Assembly: GCA_022494885.1 (NCBI GenBank)
Contig: JAGVSM010004271.1
Span: 62,001 to 126,000 of the forward strand
Source: Micrasema longulum
Lineage: Eukaryota > Arthropoda > Insecta > Trichoptera > Brachycentridae
Direction of reading: 5' to 3'
DNA length: 64,000 bases
Below, in pieces: positions 26,201-41,200 of the stretch; position 1 is the stretch's first letter, and every line of letters starts with the position of its first letter. The notes beneath the pieces were generated by a model that was not told the DNA's origin, did not search any database, and saw only the letters and a program-made list of their open reading frames with translations. The translations under genes were made by a program, and so were the position numbers.

Positions 26201-29200
26201 TTTTTTTAACATAAAAAGACCAATTAAGTTTTCATAAATTAAAAAGATATAAACATTAAATGTGACAAAAAAAAAAATAAATAAGAATTTTAAGTGAAAA
26301 AAGGATAATTGTTGACATTTGCGTTTTCCATGGAGGTAATAAATTAAAATAAATAAAAATACCGAATGTACACTCCGAACCATCCACGCACACACATGAA
26401 CGCACATATAAAACATACACAAACATATACATTACATGCGGCACATATACATAGCATAAACCACTCAAGATGCACATTCAACAACTATCCCAAATAATCG
26501 ACCCCATGAAGAAATTTTCTGTACAAATGCAACGTGCAGTTAAAAATGTCTACATCAATACTGAGTTCGTTATAATTTCTACAGGTGCGTCTAATGAATG
26601 AATTCGAGGTATAATTGTTTTACAAGTTGGTACATAAAAAAGGGAATTTAATCTAGTATAGCGAAGAGGACAACGGAAACCAATATTTTGTAAAAGATAC
26701 GGCGAATCAACTATATTATTTAGAATTTTGAAAAGAAAAATTAAATCACATGTAAGGCGCTTTTTTTGTAGTGATTCTATATTAAAATTGATCAAAGATG
26801 CGCCGTAATCATTTTCAATGTTGCCAAAACGATATTCTAGGCTCCTTATAAATTTCTTTTGAATGTTTTCAATTTGATTAATATATACATTATATTGAGG
26901 GGACCATACCAATGAAGCGAATTCGAGTTGTTAATATAATATTATACTTATAGTGTCTAAAAAATATATATAAAATACATATAAAATATTACATATTCAC
27001 ATTTGAATCCACACAAATATTTACATATATAATAGAAAGAGAGAGAAAAAAAAAAAAAAGAATGAAAAAGAAAACAACATTATATTATTAGTACAGCTCA
27101 CATACTTAACTACTGTGCAGATATTAGGTCAAGTAACAAGCTACTGTCAGCTCCCGGTGGCCCAACATCCGCACAAATGCCAAATATACGAGTATATGAC
27201 ATGTCTTCATAGAGACACTGTGTGGATACAAATACGAAACACGAAATGCAAAAATAATTATATATTAACAAGTTTACTGCTTTGGTGGGGTGGCCATCTC
27301 GAGACAGTTCTCGAGACCCAAATCAAGTAGCCATTTTTTTACAAACAGTTTTTCAAATTGCTCAAGATTTTTATCTGCTTTTGTGGCAAATGGTATATTG
27401 TAATATATCCTTGGTCCAAGGTATATTTGACTCCTTTGACCAAATGATGTTGTCATTTTAGGTGCCATGTATAGCTGTATATTTAAGTATTCAAATTTCA
27501 ACCTTCCCTTGGTTCCGTTCAACAGACCTGTTAAGAGATTGAGAGACTGTAGCATTAATAGGTTATTTCTTTATATTATTATTATTATTATTATTATTAT
27601 TAAAGCAATAACTTCCAGCCAACCAAAAAACAGGCTAGTCAAACTAAGAGTTAGTCAAAAATTTGTACGGAAAGACGAAAATATGTACATAAAAAAACCT
27701 AATTAATTCAAAACAACAGCTGTTTTTACATTGGGCGATAAGGCTTGCACATATTAACTTTAAAATAGTACATTATTTTATACATTTTAAATAATGAGGA
27801 GTGTGGAATCAGAAGGTGAGTATGGAAGGAAAGAGAAAGAGGACCCAAGGAAAGAAAACGGATAAGAATATATATTTAAAAAGATAATAATTAATATACA
27901 GGGAAGTTCAGGATTCTGAGGATACATAGTAATGTTTCAGGCGTCCAAGGTATATTTGACTCCTTGGTCCAAGGTTTATTCGACTCCTTTGACCAAATGA
28001 TGTTGTCATTTTAGGTGCCACGTATAGCTATTTTGTTTTAAGACGCGTTACATAGCTCGCATTGTAAATTTTATTTCCACCGTGTTTATGAGTGTGAACG
28101 AGAAGTGCCTTAGCGTACAGTTGCCAGACGTTCAGAACACCTACTCGTTCAAACACCTCAGCTGTAGGTGTCCTGATGGACCCCGAGTAGAGCCTCGAGA
28201 ACACACTTTTGTGCAATTTCTAATGCTTGAATAGCATTTTTCCTGGCCCCACCCTACGCAATACCATACTCAATAAGACTTTGACACAATGAGAAATACA
28301 CTTTTTTCGAAGTTTTTTTGTCCAGAATGTTTCTTAGAGAGTTGAAAACAAACACAAGTTTTTTATATTTAAATTTATTTCAACAGAGAGGGAAAAAAAT
28401 ATTTTGAGAAGGGAATATGGAAGTCTAGGCATTTACAGGGCTTATGACCCGTCATTGGCTGGTTTAAGTGGCCTCTTTACACACTGTGTAACATTCAATT
28501 TTTGTTGTTAAATTGTCAATTTGAGCAGCCCAGTCTAAATGCGAATCTATGATTACTCCTAAATATTTTATGTTATCAACTTTATTTATAAATTTACACT
28601 TGTTCTCATCACTACACCGATCTACATTCGACCAAGAAGTGACGCTGAAACTTTACTACGGGTTCGATGCTAAATTAAAAATTAAAGTATTTCGCTTCCG
28701 TAGAACATTTTTTGAAGGAAGATACCTTTAAAATCATCCATAAAAACCCAAAAAACAAAATCCAGGATGATGTTAAAAATGCTGTGAAATCGTTTAAAAG
28801 TGAACTTTTTTCTTCAACTAACATACAAATAATTCAAATTTATCCTGAAATTCCCAAATTGTATGGATTAAAAAAAAATCATCAAGATGATAATCCCATT
28901 AGTCCTGTAGTATCTTCTTGTAGTACCTCATCTTTTAAATAAGCATAATTAATACAACATATAATTTTAATATTTTCCAACCTAAATACACCGTTTAAAA
29001 ATCATTAGAGCTAATTGATGCACTTAAAAACTTGGTAAACCCCAACAATTCCAAATAAATATTATTTGACGTCGTAAATCTAGTCACTAATGTTTATGTC
29101 CAGTCATCGAAAGCAATTATTAAAGATAAATAGATGCGAAGGTTTTCACGGTCACTGTTATCAATATGTTTCTTTTTTGGGTGATACCGTGTGTGTTGGA

Positions 29201-32200
29201 TTTGTTCCGACGTTTCAGCTACCATTGCAGAAGCCATAACCAGGGTAAACTGAGTGTTTTGTATAAAAAAGTATGTGAATAAGTGCTAGTAAATTGTACC
29301 GTGTCGCAGTCAGCAGTAGGCACATTTCTATTATAGTAATGGATATGAGAAGAAGCAAATTGACTACATTATTAAATCGCAAGCTACAAGGAAGAACAAG
29401 GACGAAGATATTACCAGAGGAACTGCATACCTACCATATGTACAGAATGTTACTGGCAGCTGACAGCTGATAGCTGACAGCTGACAGGATAGCCAGAGTG
29501 CTGAAGAAACATAATATTGGAACAACGTTCAGGACTGTGGGAAAAATAAAGAACCATTTATTGAACCTAAAAGATAAGAAAGCCTTGGAAACGGAACCTG
29601 TTTATAAACTAAGTTGCCAAGGATGTGGTAATGTGTACATGGGACAAACAGTGCGCACAGCAAAGAAAAGGATTGATAAACACAGAAGAGCGTGTAAACT
29701 TAGGCATCCTGACAAATCTGCGATAGAGAAATATATTATAGACACCGGAATTTTTTTTGGCAGAAAATGAACAGAAAATTTTGCATAAACCCAGTAAGAG
29801 AGACCCCAATGACACAAAGATGACGGGCTTAAATTAAACTCAACATGGTTCCCAGCACTACATACTACAAAAATGAATGGAAATGTGCCTGCTGCCAACT
29901 GCGACACGGTACAAATTACAAGTACTTAAACACATACTTTTTTTTCCTACCAAACTCTCAGTTTACCGCGAAGATGGCTCCTGCAAAGGTAGCCGAAACG
30001 TAGCAACAAATCCAACACACACGGTATCACCCATAAAAAAACACATTAATTATTAAAGATATCTTAAAATCATCGGATTTACCAGGAAAAAAGTCAAATG
30101 ATTTAAGTCGTTTGTTTAACATTTGCTTAAATCAAAATTATTTCCAATTTAATAATAAATATTATAACCAAACTTCAGGACTCGCGACGGGAAGTCCAAC
30201 AAGCCCTTTAGTTGCAGATAGGTTTTGAAATAACATTGAGAGTAAAATATAAACTCTAATAATAGTTTAATTAACAATGTCTTCTTATGGAAACGCTATG
30301 TCGATGATATTTTTTGTATTTGTACTGGAACCGAACGTCAATTAACTTCAATTCTTAATTTTATAAATACTTTTGAGAATCCAAAATGAGAATAAATTAA
30401 ATTTTCTAGATTTGACATTAACGAACATCAATAATCAAATAAAATCTAACATTTTCCGAAAACCAACTTACACGGATATTGTCATTGATAACCATCCAAC
30501 CACCCTACTTCCAAAAACATTAAGCATTCCATTCAATTTTGCATACTTTAATAAATGTTCCTTTTTCTAAACATAACTTCGAAAATGGATTAAATTTAAT
30601 AAAAAAATTGCTAATAATAATGGATATACAATCGATATAATTCAGGGTGTTTTTTTAATCCAGTCACATCCGAAACCACAATGATCAGTATAGGAAAGAA
30701 GACTTATTAGCATATTTAAAAAAATGTTTAGAACGAAGAAAATTTTAAAAAAGTTAAAAATTGAAAAAACAAATAGCTGCTTACTTATGCAAGGGAGAAG
30801 CAAGGGGGGCGCGGCCGCGCGGTTGACAATGTACCAGACTCCCCTCTCCCCCTCCTCGTCTCTCCCCTGCAGATGTAAGCAACCATTTTTTTTTTTTTAA
30901 TATTTTTTTTTGTAAATTTTATTCGTTCTAAAAAAATATTTTTATATGCCAATATGTCTTGTTTTGTATAAGATACTCCTTTGCAAATGCAATATATTGT
31001 ATTATTTTTATAATAAACGCCAATAAACTGTATTTATTTACGAGGAAAACAAAAAACAAACCGACACGAGCGTTGACTTAGAGATTACACACGCGTTGAC
31101 TTATGACTGCGATAACTTAAGCATCTCCCTTATTTAAATTTATTTCAACAGAGAGGGAAAACATTTTTGAGAAGAAAATATGGAAGTCTAGGCATTTACG
31201 GGGATTATGACCTGTCATTGGCCGGTTTAAGTGACCACTTTATACACATTCACCATTCTGCCCATGTTGAACATTTACATTTCCTCAACTCTTCCATCTG
31301 TTGACTTTTGTGAAGTAAAAGAGCTGAAACCTTTATCACGTGGGTGAGCTTCATCCGGCTGAACCAAATCACCTTCTAGGCAACGCCTGAAAACATTTTT
31401 TTAAATTTTTATATTTCTTCTTTTACCAGGTAGTTAATTCAACAATGTTTGAGTATGTCCAAATGCTTGCAGACTGGCTGAATTTCCTCCCTAGGGAGTT
31501 ATTTATATAGTTACACAGTGTGTAAAGTGGCCACTTAAACCAGCCAGTGACAGGTCATAAGCCCTGTAAATGCCTAGACTTCCATATTCCCTTCTCAAAA
31601 ATGTTTTTCCTCTCTGTTGAAATACATCCAAATATGAATTACTTCCTAGGGAGGAAATCCAGCCAGTCTGCAAGCATTTGGACATACTCAAACATTGTTG
31701 AATGTCCATTATTGTTCAGTGTGATCGCTCAAATGCTTAGCATGTTTTTAAGCACGTCGATAGTTATTTGTGATTGAGCTACTGATTTATAAGTAAGGCT
31801 TATAGCTTAAGCACACGGCATAGCACTTTAAAGAATGACTTTAGTCCTTAAAATGTAAGATGATTAGAATGACAGTTGTCAGAAAAAGTGACGACATAAC
31901 TTTGTAGTAACGTCAAAGGAGTTATTTATATTGACACACGAAAAATAATTTGTATCTGGCGTGTCAATTTTTTTTAAAATACAATGCTTGAAAAATAAAT
32001 TCACAAATATATAAAATCAGCTTTAAAACTAAAAGAAAACTACAATAAACCTAATTATTAACGACGTTCTTACAAGGTTACATCATTTTGCAAAAACGTT
32101 AGAGACGAGACAAATTGTTCATGAAAAAAGTATAAATGTTTCATTTTTCGGTGAATAATTGTGTTAAACACACTATAATAGGCTTGTTTTTGCGTTTTTA

Positions 32201-35200
32201 ATTTCAATTTTCGGAAACAGAGTTTCATGATTGCACGAAATAACTGATAAAATCGATTTGATCAGTGATCAGTAATTTCCCATCACTAATGAAACTAGTT
32301 TGACAGCTGTCATTCTAATCAAGCTTTATTTTAAGGACTATAGTGATGCGTGCACAGTTTATAAAAAAAAAAACAAAAAAACAAACAAACTGTAAATGTC
32401 AAGATCCGTGCATTATGTAAGGCTGAGACGCGCATTATTGACGTAATCAAGATTAGAGTGCTCCGATGGTTCGGACATTATTTAATATACATAAAAAAGT
32501 ATGAAAAATAACACGCACCATTAATTGTACATTACATTGACCTATTTGAAGACCTTATTTGTGTAACATGTCTTAATAGGAACCCACAAACAATCTATGT
32601 TTTGAGTATAATCTAGTCTAAAACATTCACTGATTACAAAATATAACCTTTATTTTGACACATGTCAAAATATTATTTTCGTAATCCGAGTAAGATTATT
32701 TACTATATAGGACAGTATAGATAGAACGAACGCCTATACATTTGATTTATTTATTTATTTTACAGAAACATACAGTCAATATATAATTAAATTACATAAT
32801 AAATCACTGAAATTACTTGGCTTCATTATCTGATTATACTAATGTCCGTACCACAGATTTAAGAATAGTCCAGAAGGAGCGTAGAATCATATTTGAATAC
32901 ATCGGACTGTGCCCAAAAATCCCCCCACTCTGCCCCACTTTCACCGCGCGCATGCTTAAAGTCGCCGCATAATGTTGCCAGATCGTAAATAATAAAATCA
33001 TAACACAAATGTAAGATAATTATATTTTTTGAAAATTTCTCTAAAATTGTATTGCACACGCGAAAACACTGATATACAATTAATATACAATTAATTAGAG
33101 TAATTTAATTAATGTAACAAATTATATTTTACCTAAAGCGGATATTTTTATGTCATGTTAAATAATATTTGATGAGCAAAGCAGCGTAAAAAAAATTACT
33201 ACCCTGGCAACACTAACAAAATGTCCGTTTTGTTTTCTTTAACAATCTGACAGATGGAAAAAGAATAAAATTTTTAAGTAATACATTTGCTACTTACACA
33301 CGCATTTGCCACTTCCACATGAAATGCGATCCCACCCTGTTTCTTTTTGATCCCAGCAGTATTTCTACACTTTAAAATGACTCAACACAGCATAGTTGAA
33401 TTCAAATCGGGAGTTGCGTACTGAGCGACGTCTACAAAGAAACTAATGTGTCAAAACGTAAAACTACTCCTTTAAGAGTAGTTTAGTCGCCTTCTGTTTG
33501 ATGCGCGTATGCGGTTTCAGGACTCTTCTTAATTCTATGGTCCGTATATTAAACCTTCTTTATTGCTCAACTGTTCGCCCTCTTCTAGAATATGCCTCCT
33601 AGAATAGTGGTCTGGTCTCCATTCTATGTCAATCGCATAAATCACATTAAATCAGTTCAACATCGCTTGCTTCGAAAAGTAGCGTGGATGCTTGGACTAG
33701 AGAAAGGTAATTATTTTTATGCTGATATAGAGTCAATGTTAAATATTTCTAGTTTACAAAAACGTAGAACTAATATTGATTCCATATATATGTTCGGCAT
33801 ACTAAATAGTATAATGGATGTTCCATCATTACTGGGACAAGTAAAATTCAATATTCCGACTCGTAGGTTGAGAAACAATGAAGTACGGTTCATCGATTAG
33901 CATAGAACCAACTATGGCCTTATTTCTCCAATGACCCGTCTCGAGACATGACTTTTTTTGTTTAAGTTTACAGCGATTTAAACGAGAACTAAACAAACAG
34001 TCAAGATCTTAGTGTCCGTTATGTTTTTTAATGGTTCTTTTTAAAACATTGTTTTTAATTATTCTTTCATTGTAATACTAGCGGACCCGACAGACGTTGT
34101 CCCGCCGAACGTTGGCAAAAGACTTTTTATTGATAAGTAGGTACCTAGATATTTGTTTGTGATTAAATTCCAAAACTAAAAATTGACAATATTAAAAAAA
34201 TATTGAATTTAAGACGGTACTTGTTTATGGTTGAATTCCAAAACATAAAAAAAAATAATTTTCAAATACGGCATTCTTTTTGCAAACGTCAAACTCCGGT
34301 CGTCTCACCAACAAAAGGGTGTACTTATGTAGGAATACGATTTAAAAATGTGTTGAATTTAATATTATTTTAATGTTACCAAAAATCCAATAAAAAGAAT
34401 TAAATGGGTAGAAATTATAAGGAATTTAAGAAAAGAATCTGATTGAGATCCACAAAAAACAAATGCTGTTTGTAAACATTCAAAAACAAACTTTTTTTAA
34501 ACACAAAAAAACAATGTCTTTCCATTTTTTTGCAACTCTGGTAGATCGATGAATAAAGCATTTATGCTCCTAACTTATTTTTTACATATTCGATGAAATA
34601 TTTTGATACCTACGAACACGCACAGCGCAAAGATCTATATTTCTCTGAAAACCGCACGTAAATCGGTTACGCCGTTTAGGAAGAGTACGGTGACATCACA
34701 CGTACAGAGGAATTATATGTATAAAGATTTAAACCCTGTAAATTGTATAAATGGACAATGCCCGTTAATAAATAAATAAATAAGCTTTGAAGACAGACCT
34801 TTTGAAAACCATGTTGAGTTTAATATTTTTAACAGCACTACATACTACAAAAATAAATAGAAATGTGCCTACTGCCGACTGCGACACGGTACAAATTACT
34901 AGTACTTAAACACATACTTTTTTCTACAAAATACTCCGTTTACCCTGAAGATGGCTCATGCAGTGGTAGCCGAAACGTCGGAACAAATCCAAAATCATCA
35001 CCCAAAAAAGAAACATATTGATAACAGTGACCGTTAAAGCTTTTCCGCCCATTTTGTTTTCGCTTCAAAACGACTAAATACGCTTTCTGTAACTCAATCA
35101 CAAATAACTATCGACGTGCCTTAAAACATGCTAAGCATTTAAGCGATCACAATGAATATGCTTAAGCTATCGCAGTCATAAGTCAACGCGTGTGTAATCT

Positions 35201-38200
35201 CTAAGTCAACGCTCGAGTCGGTATGTTTTTTGTTTTTCGCGTAAAAAAATACAGTTCACTGGAAAAAAATCGGCGTTTACTTAAAAAATATAATAAAATG
35301 CATTTGCAAAATAGTAAGGAGTATCTAATTCAAAAAAATATTACAATTACTATGGCGACTGCTTTTCTTGAAATTTGGCTTTCCAACCGCCGCCGCCGGC
35401 TAAATGCAATAAATAAATAAAAATAGCCGTTTTGGAATATTTTCCATATTTACACCGGTGAAATTCAAATATGTGATTGCGCAGCAGGATTATACGCCGT
35501 GAAAAGTAAATATTTTGACATTTCATATTAGGCTGGATGAAATCTACTTTGGCAAACAAATGTTTATCGCAGGAGGCTAAACAAGCAGTTTACAATGGAG
35601 TTCTAGTGCCAACTCTAATGTATGGGAGCGATGTATTGAATTAGAAAAATGGTGATTAAAGTAAGTTAAATGCTGTCAAAATGCGATCTCTCAGGCGAGT
35701 GTGTGGTAAAACGATGTATGATAGGTGCACAAATGTCGAGATCCGTTAACTGTGTAACGCTGAGACATGCATTATCGACAGAATCAAGAAAGGGGAGCTG
35801 CGTCGGTTTGGACATGCGGAGCGAATGGACAGCGAAAGAACGGCTAAAAGGATCTACGATGCGAATGTTGATGGACGCAGAAAACGAGGAAGACCGAGAG
35901 AGACATGGCGCGATCGAGTCCATCAAATACTTGAAGATGGACATGTCAAAAGTAGGAAAAATCGGCGTGCGTGCATGAGAAGATGTATGAATGTAGCGGA
36001 AGTGAGGTCTGTATACAAAGATAGAGTGATATTTATTTATGCTATATTAAGTTAGTTCATAACATCTTAAGAACCAATATAAACTTTAGATAACATTACA
36101 ATATTTTTATAAAATATTCTCAATAACATTTTTTAAAATTAATTTAAAATATTTCAATCTTTTCTATCTCCTTTATTTCTTCAGGCAACTCATTGTACAG
36201 CTTCGATCCCGTGGCGTTCAATCCTCTCTGCCTACCCCTACGGGGAAACGGCGTGATGGTTTGTTGTTGTGGTTGTTTTAATATTCGGTGTTCACAGATG
36301 TTCCATTGTGATCGCGAATACGATAAACAACCATCGTCGGTATATATCTACCGAGCGATTACAAGGCCGACTCTCAATATGCACACTCAGAAAGGTAGTA
36401 AAACAGACGAAAGAAATAAAACAACTAAATTCATTTTTTACATTGGCAAATTCTGAATGCCTAGATACTCTTATATGTTAATAGGGCAGAATCTAGCGAC
36501 ATTATTTCTTGCATCTAGGCGCTCGTTTTCTAAACTGACAGTTATGTCAGAATGTAATTCGACTTCAAAATTTATTTATTTTACAATGAACAACCATGGT
36601 GAGAAATATTTTATAATGAACAACCATGGTGAGAAATTGATGTCACGTCGCTTATTAGCACGTCGATTGTTATTTGTGGTTGAGCTACAGGTATGACTGA
36701 GCATTTGGGCATGAGTTAAGTGTCAAGTTTTGAAGGCTCATGGCGTGTCTATGTGCATGAACGCGTGTATGTGTGTTTTACGTTAGTGACTGGTATGTAT
36801 ATTTATAAGTTTGTCTATAAAGGCTATCATTAGTTTGACCTTTCGCCTCTCAGAACTGATTTTAGCTGATTCGATTTGTTCGGCCGCGGCCGGCATGCTT
36901 TTCATTCATTTCTGTTCGATAACAACATCACCCCACCGCCATATTATCTCTAGCCATGTCGTTATTTGTATAATACAAGTATAACGACACTCTGGCAACA
37001 TAATCTGCAATTAATATTGTCATTGATACTTGGAAAAGGGAAATGGATAAAAATATGTATGTTTTAGCTGTGTTTTTGGACTTTAAAAGGGCATTTGAAA
37101 CAATAGATCGAAAAAAATTACTACAAAAACTTGAAATAATAGGACTATCAAATGAGGCCATCAATTTATTTTAAAGAATATCTTCAAGGAAGAAAACAAG
37201 TAACTAAAATAGAAAACAAAATATCTGAACCATTGGAGAATAATTTAGGAGTTCCCAAGGATCAGTTCTAGGACCAATTTTATTTATAATATATATAAAC
37301 GACATCACAAATATAATAAAACACTGCAAACTACAATTATTTGCCGATGATACATTAATCTATATAGCGGGAGAAAATTATACAGAGACTTTACAAAAAT
37401 TAAACGAGGACTTAAACAGAATATCTGAGTGGCTCAAAATTAATAAACTTCAGCTTAATGTTGGAAAAACAAAATACATGGAGTTAGGAAGGAAAAAGCC
37501 AAACCCAAGGATGAATGTACTTATTGATAATGAAACCATAGAAAAGGTTAATGAAATGAAATATTTGGGGATAATACTTGATTCAAAATTGACATTAAAT
37601 GCAAATTTTGAACACGTTAATAAAAAAATATCAAAAAAAATATTTTTCCTTAGTAGATTGAGAAATAAATTAAATAAAGATACTGCAGAACTAATTTACA
37701 AAACAATCATTCTTCCACATATAGATTACTGCTCAACAATATTATTTTTAGCAAACGAAGGAAATTTAAATAAACTAGAAATTTTACAAAATAAAGCGAT
37801 GAGAATAGTTCTTAAGAAAAATAAATATAGCAATGTAAAAAAAAATGAGAGATGAACTAAAATGGTTATCTGTAAGAAGGAGACTTAAATTTAATATGTT
37901 GATATTTATACATAAATTTTTTCACGATAAATTACCAAAATATTTTAAGGATAAAGTTGTCTTAAACAAAAATTGTCATGAATATGCTACTAGACAAAAG
38001 GATAAAATAAGACTACCATTATTGAAAAGAGCTGAGTCGCAAAATTGTTTGATGTATAAGGGTTTAAAAATGTATGACGAGATGCCTGAATGTATGAAGA
38101 ATGAAAAGTGTCTGAAAGAATTTAAAAATAAATGTATAAGTTACTGTAAGGAAATGTAAATATATATAGATGATGTAAATGTACATAATAGTTTATATTA

Positions 38201-41200
38201 GTTTTAATATAAGCTAACTTAAGAAATAAATAAAAAAATAATAAACTTACCCGCTTATACGAAATAATGTCAATAGTGATGGGAAATTACTGATCACTGA
38301 TCATCGATCAAATCGATTTTATCAGTTTTTTCATGCAAACATGAAACTCTGTTTCCGAAAATTGTTTTAAAAATGCAAAATCAAGCCATTTATAATGTGT
38401 CTACGACAAAAGGGTATTATCACTCGGGAGGAATTTCGGATTTAACCTACTCTACATATAAAAGATAGGCTGGAGGTTGGGCTTATCCAGAGACCTATAT
38501 ACGTATAATGAGTTAGAAACTACCTTGAATATATCTTCTCTTCAAGACCGTCGAAATAAATCCGACCTTATAGTCCTATTTAAAATTCTCAACTCACTCT
38601 TTGAAAGCGCCTGAACTACTGAGCTCAATAAAATTAAATATCCCAACTAGAAACCTCAGACAAAACTTACTCTTTCATACCGATAACCATAGAACTAACT
38701 ATGGTTTTTATTCCCCTACGCCCAGAATTCTTAGGTCTGCCAACAAACATACCAGTCTTGATTTCTTTGATAACAAGTTGTCTTCTTTCGTACGATCACT
38801 GAATCTAATTCAATTATAAACACCTCTCTCCCGCTTCCACTCCCACAAAGTCTACTATAAACCATTAAGTCTTTCTAATTTTGTTATAATATTTTTTTAT
38901 GTATGTAATCATAAGATTTTTCAGGATAAAAAATCCTATTTTTTTTACTACTCAATCGGTAACACTGCATTGGATTCAGTTACTGAGATGCGGGATTTGG
39001 GTGTGATTTTTGATCAGAAATTGTCTTTTATCAGTCACTTTAATGATATTAGTAGTAGATCTTTGAAGACGCTTGGGTTTATTTTGCGCATCACTAAGGA
39101 CTTTAAAAATATAAACACTTTAAAAATTTTATACAACTCCTTGGTGAGAAGCATCTTGGAGTATAATTCTACAATATGGAGCCCTTATTATGCCTCTCAC
39201 CAAATTACCATAGAAAGAGTTCAGAATAAGTTTTTGAGATATGTTAATTTTAAATTAGGAATACGTAATGAATTTCGTAACTATGATTATTTATAAAATA
39301 TAATAAATTTGATTAAATTAAGGTACAGGAGAACTATTAATGATTTATTAGTTCTATTTAAAATCGTTAATTCAGTATTGGACAGCCCTGAAATTTTGGC
39401 CCTCGTTGGTTTTAAAGTACCAGTTAGAGTGACTAGGCTAGTTCAACTTTATCACTGCAACAATCATATCTCAATATATTCGAGCAATTCAGTACTGAAT
39501 CGTCTACATGCGCTGGGTAATAAACATTCGGATTTAGGTGATATATTTTTATTGAAATTTCCAGCTTATAAACAATTACTTGTAAAACATTTTAGTGTGG
39601 AATCAATATTTTAATTATGTTCTTTCTAAGTAAGCATTGAAAAGTTGTTACTGTATATACTCCACTGTAAATACTTATGTATGTATGTAATGTAAAAGGT
39701 ACTTGTGCCGTTAATTCTTGAAAAATAAAAAATAAAAATGTATAAATGTGTCCATAAAACTGCTTATTGGGCGTATATATAAATAAATAAAAGATTTTTT
39801 AAAGATTCTCCCAGTGGGTAAGGGGGGGCTTAAGATAATATGCATAGACAACTCTCCTTATATTTCTATCTGTGGCCTGTGGCATTACCAACATTAAAAT
39901 AAATGCATTACTCGTGAACTTCCATGACAAAATTTAATACCAACTTACGAAACCATTGTTTTCGGAAGACTTTATTTTCGAAACGAAAATAATGAATGAA
40001 AATATTCATTATAAAGGCTTATATAAAAGCTGAGAATCTTAAAAAAATCTTTTATTTGTAGAGTAGGTTAAATCCGATATTCCTCCCAAAAGATAATACC
40101 ATATTAGATTTATTTTAGTTTTTTTTTAGTTTTAAAGCTGATTTTATATATTTATGTTGTTATATGTCAAGCATTGTATTGAAAAAATAAATTAACACGC
40201 CAGATATGAATGATTTTTCGTGAGTTAATATAAATCTCTCCTCAGACGTCACTACAAACTTATGTCGTCACTATTGCTGACAACTGTCATTCTAATCAAG
40301 CTATATTTTAAGGACTATAATCCTGACATCTTCAGCGTTGAACATTTTTCCTCGACCACAGAATATTATGAATTATGAGTATATTTCACAACAGCAACAA
40401 CAACAAACCATCACACCGTTTCCCCGTAAGGCTAGGCAGAGAGGATAGAACGCCACATCACTCTATCTTTGCATACAGATCTCGCTTCCTCTACTTTCAT
40501 ACATCTTCTCATGCACGCGCGCCGATTATTCCAACTTTTGACATGTCCATCTTCAAGTATTTGTTGGATTTGGTCATGCCATGTCTTTCTCGGCCTTCCT
40601 CTATTTCTGCATCCACCAACATTCGCATTGTAAATATTCTTAGCCGTTCTTTCGCTGTCCATTCGCTCTACGTGTCCAAACTAGGGCAGAGCTCCTTTCT
40701 TGATTTTGTCGATAATGCATGTCTCAGCCTCGCAAAATGTAAGGATCTCAACATTTGTGCATCTATCGTACATGGTTTTACCACACATTAGCCTGAGAGA
40801 TCGCATTTCGAGAGCTTTCAGCCTTCTTTCATTCCTGTTTTACCAAGTCTATACATCAGGGTCGGAACCAGGACTCCGTTGTGAACGGCTAATTTTGCCT
40901 CTCTCTCTCTTCAAGGTTTATTTAAGTGCACCGTTCACTCTGTTCCCGGCACGCACCCTCCTTTCAATATATTTCTCAGTCATTCCATCCCTGGTAAACA
41001 TACTTCCCATAAACAGACATTACCCACAAAAAGGTTCACAAACACAATACGAGTGATACAATATAATCCAAATCAATACATCCATCTATCCACATCAATA
41101 TATTATTAATATTATAAATGCGAAAGTGCGTTTGTTTCTGTTTCCTTCACGTCTCAACGGAGCGACCGATTGACGTGTTTTTTTGCATAGGGATAGCCGG

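Larger units (their letters stand above)
38413..40100. mobile_element. inverted-repeat-bounded segment carrying LINE fragments
   Basis: GGTATTATCACTCGGGAGGA ... GGATTTAACCTACTCTAC (38,413-38,455) is mirrored at 40,058-40,100 (GTAGAGTAGGTTAAATCCGA ... GATAATACC). The arms are about 43 bp with few mismatches. The interior holds two plus-strand LINE pieces. F2 sequence flanks both sides. Confidence 0.6.
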
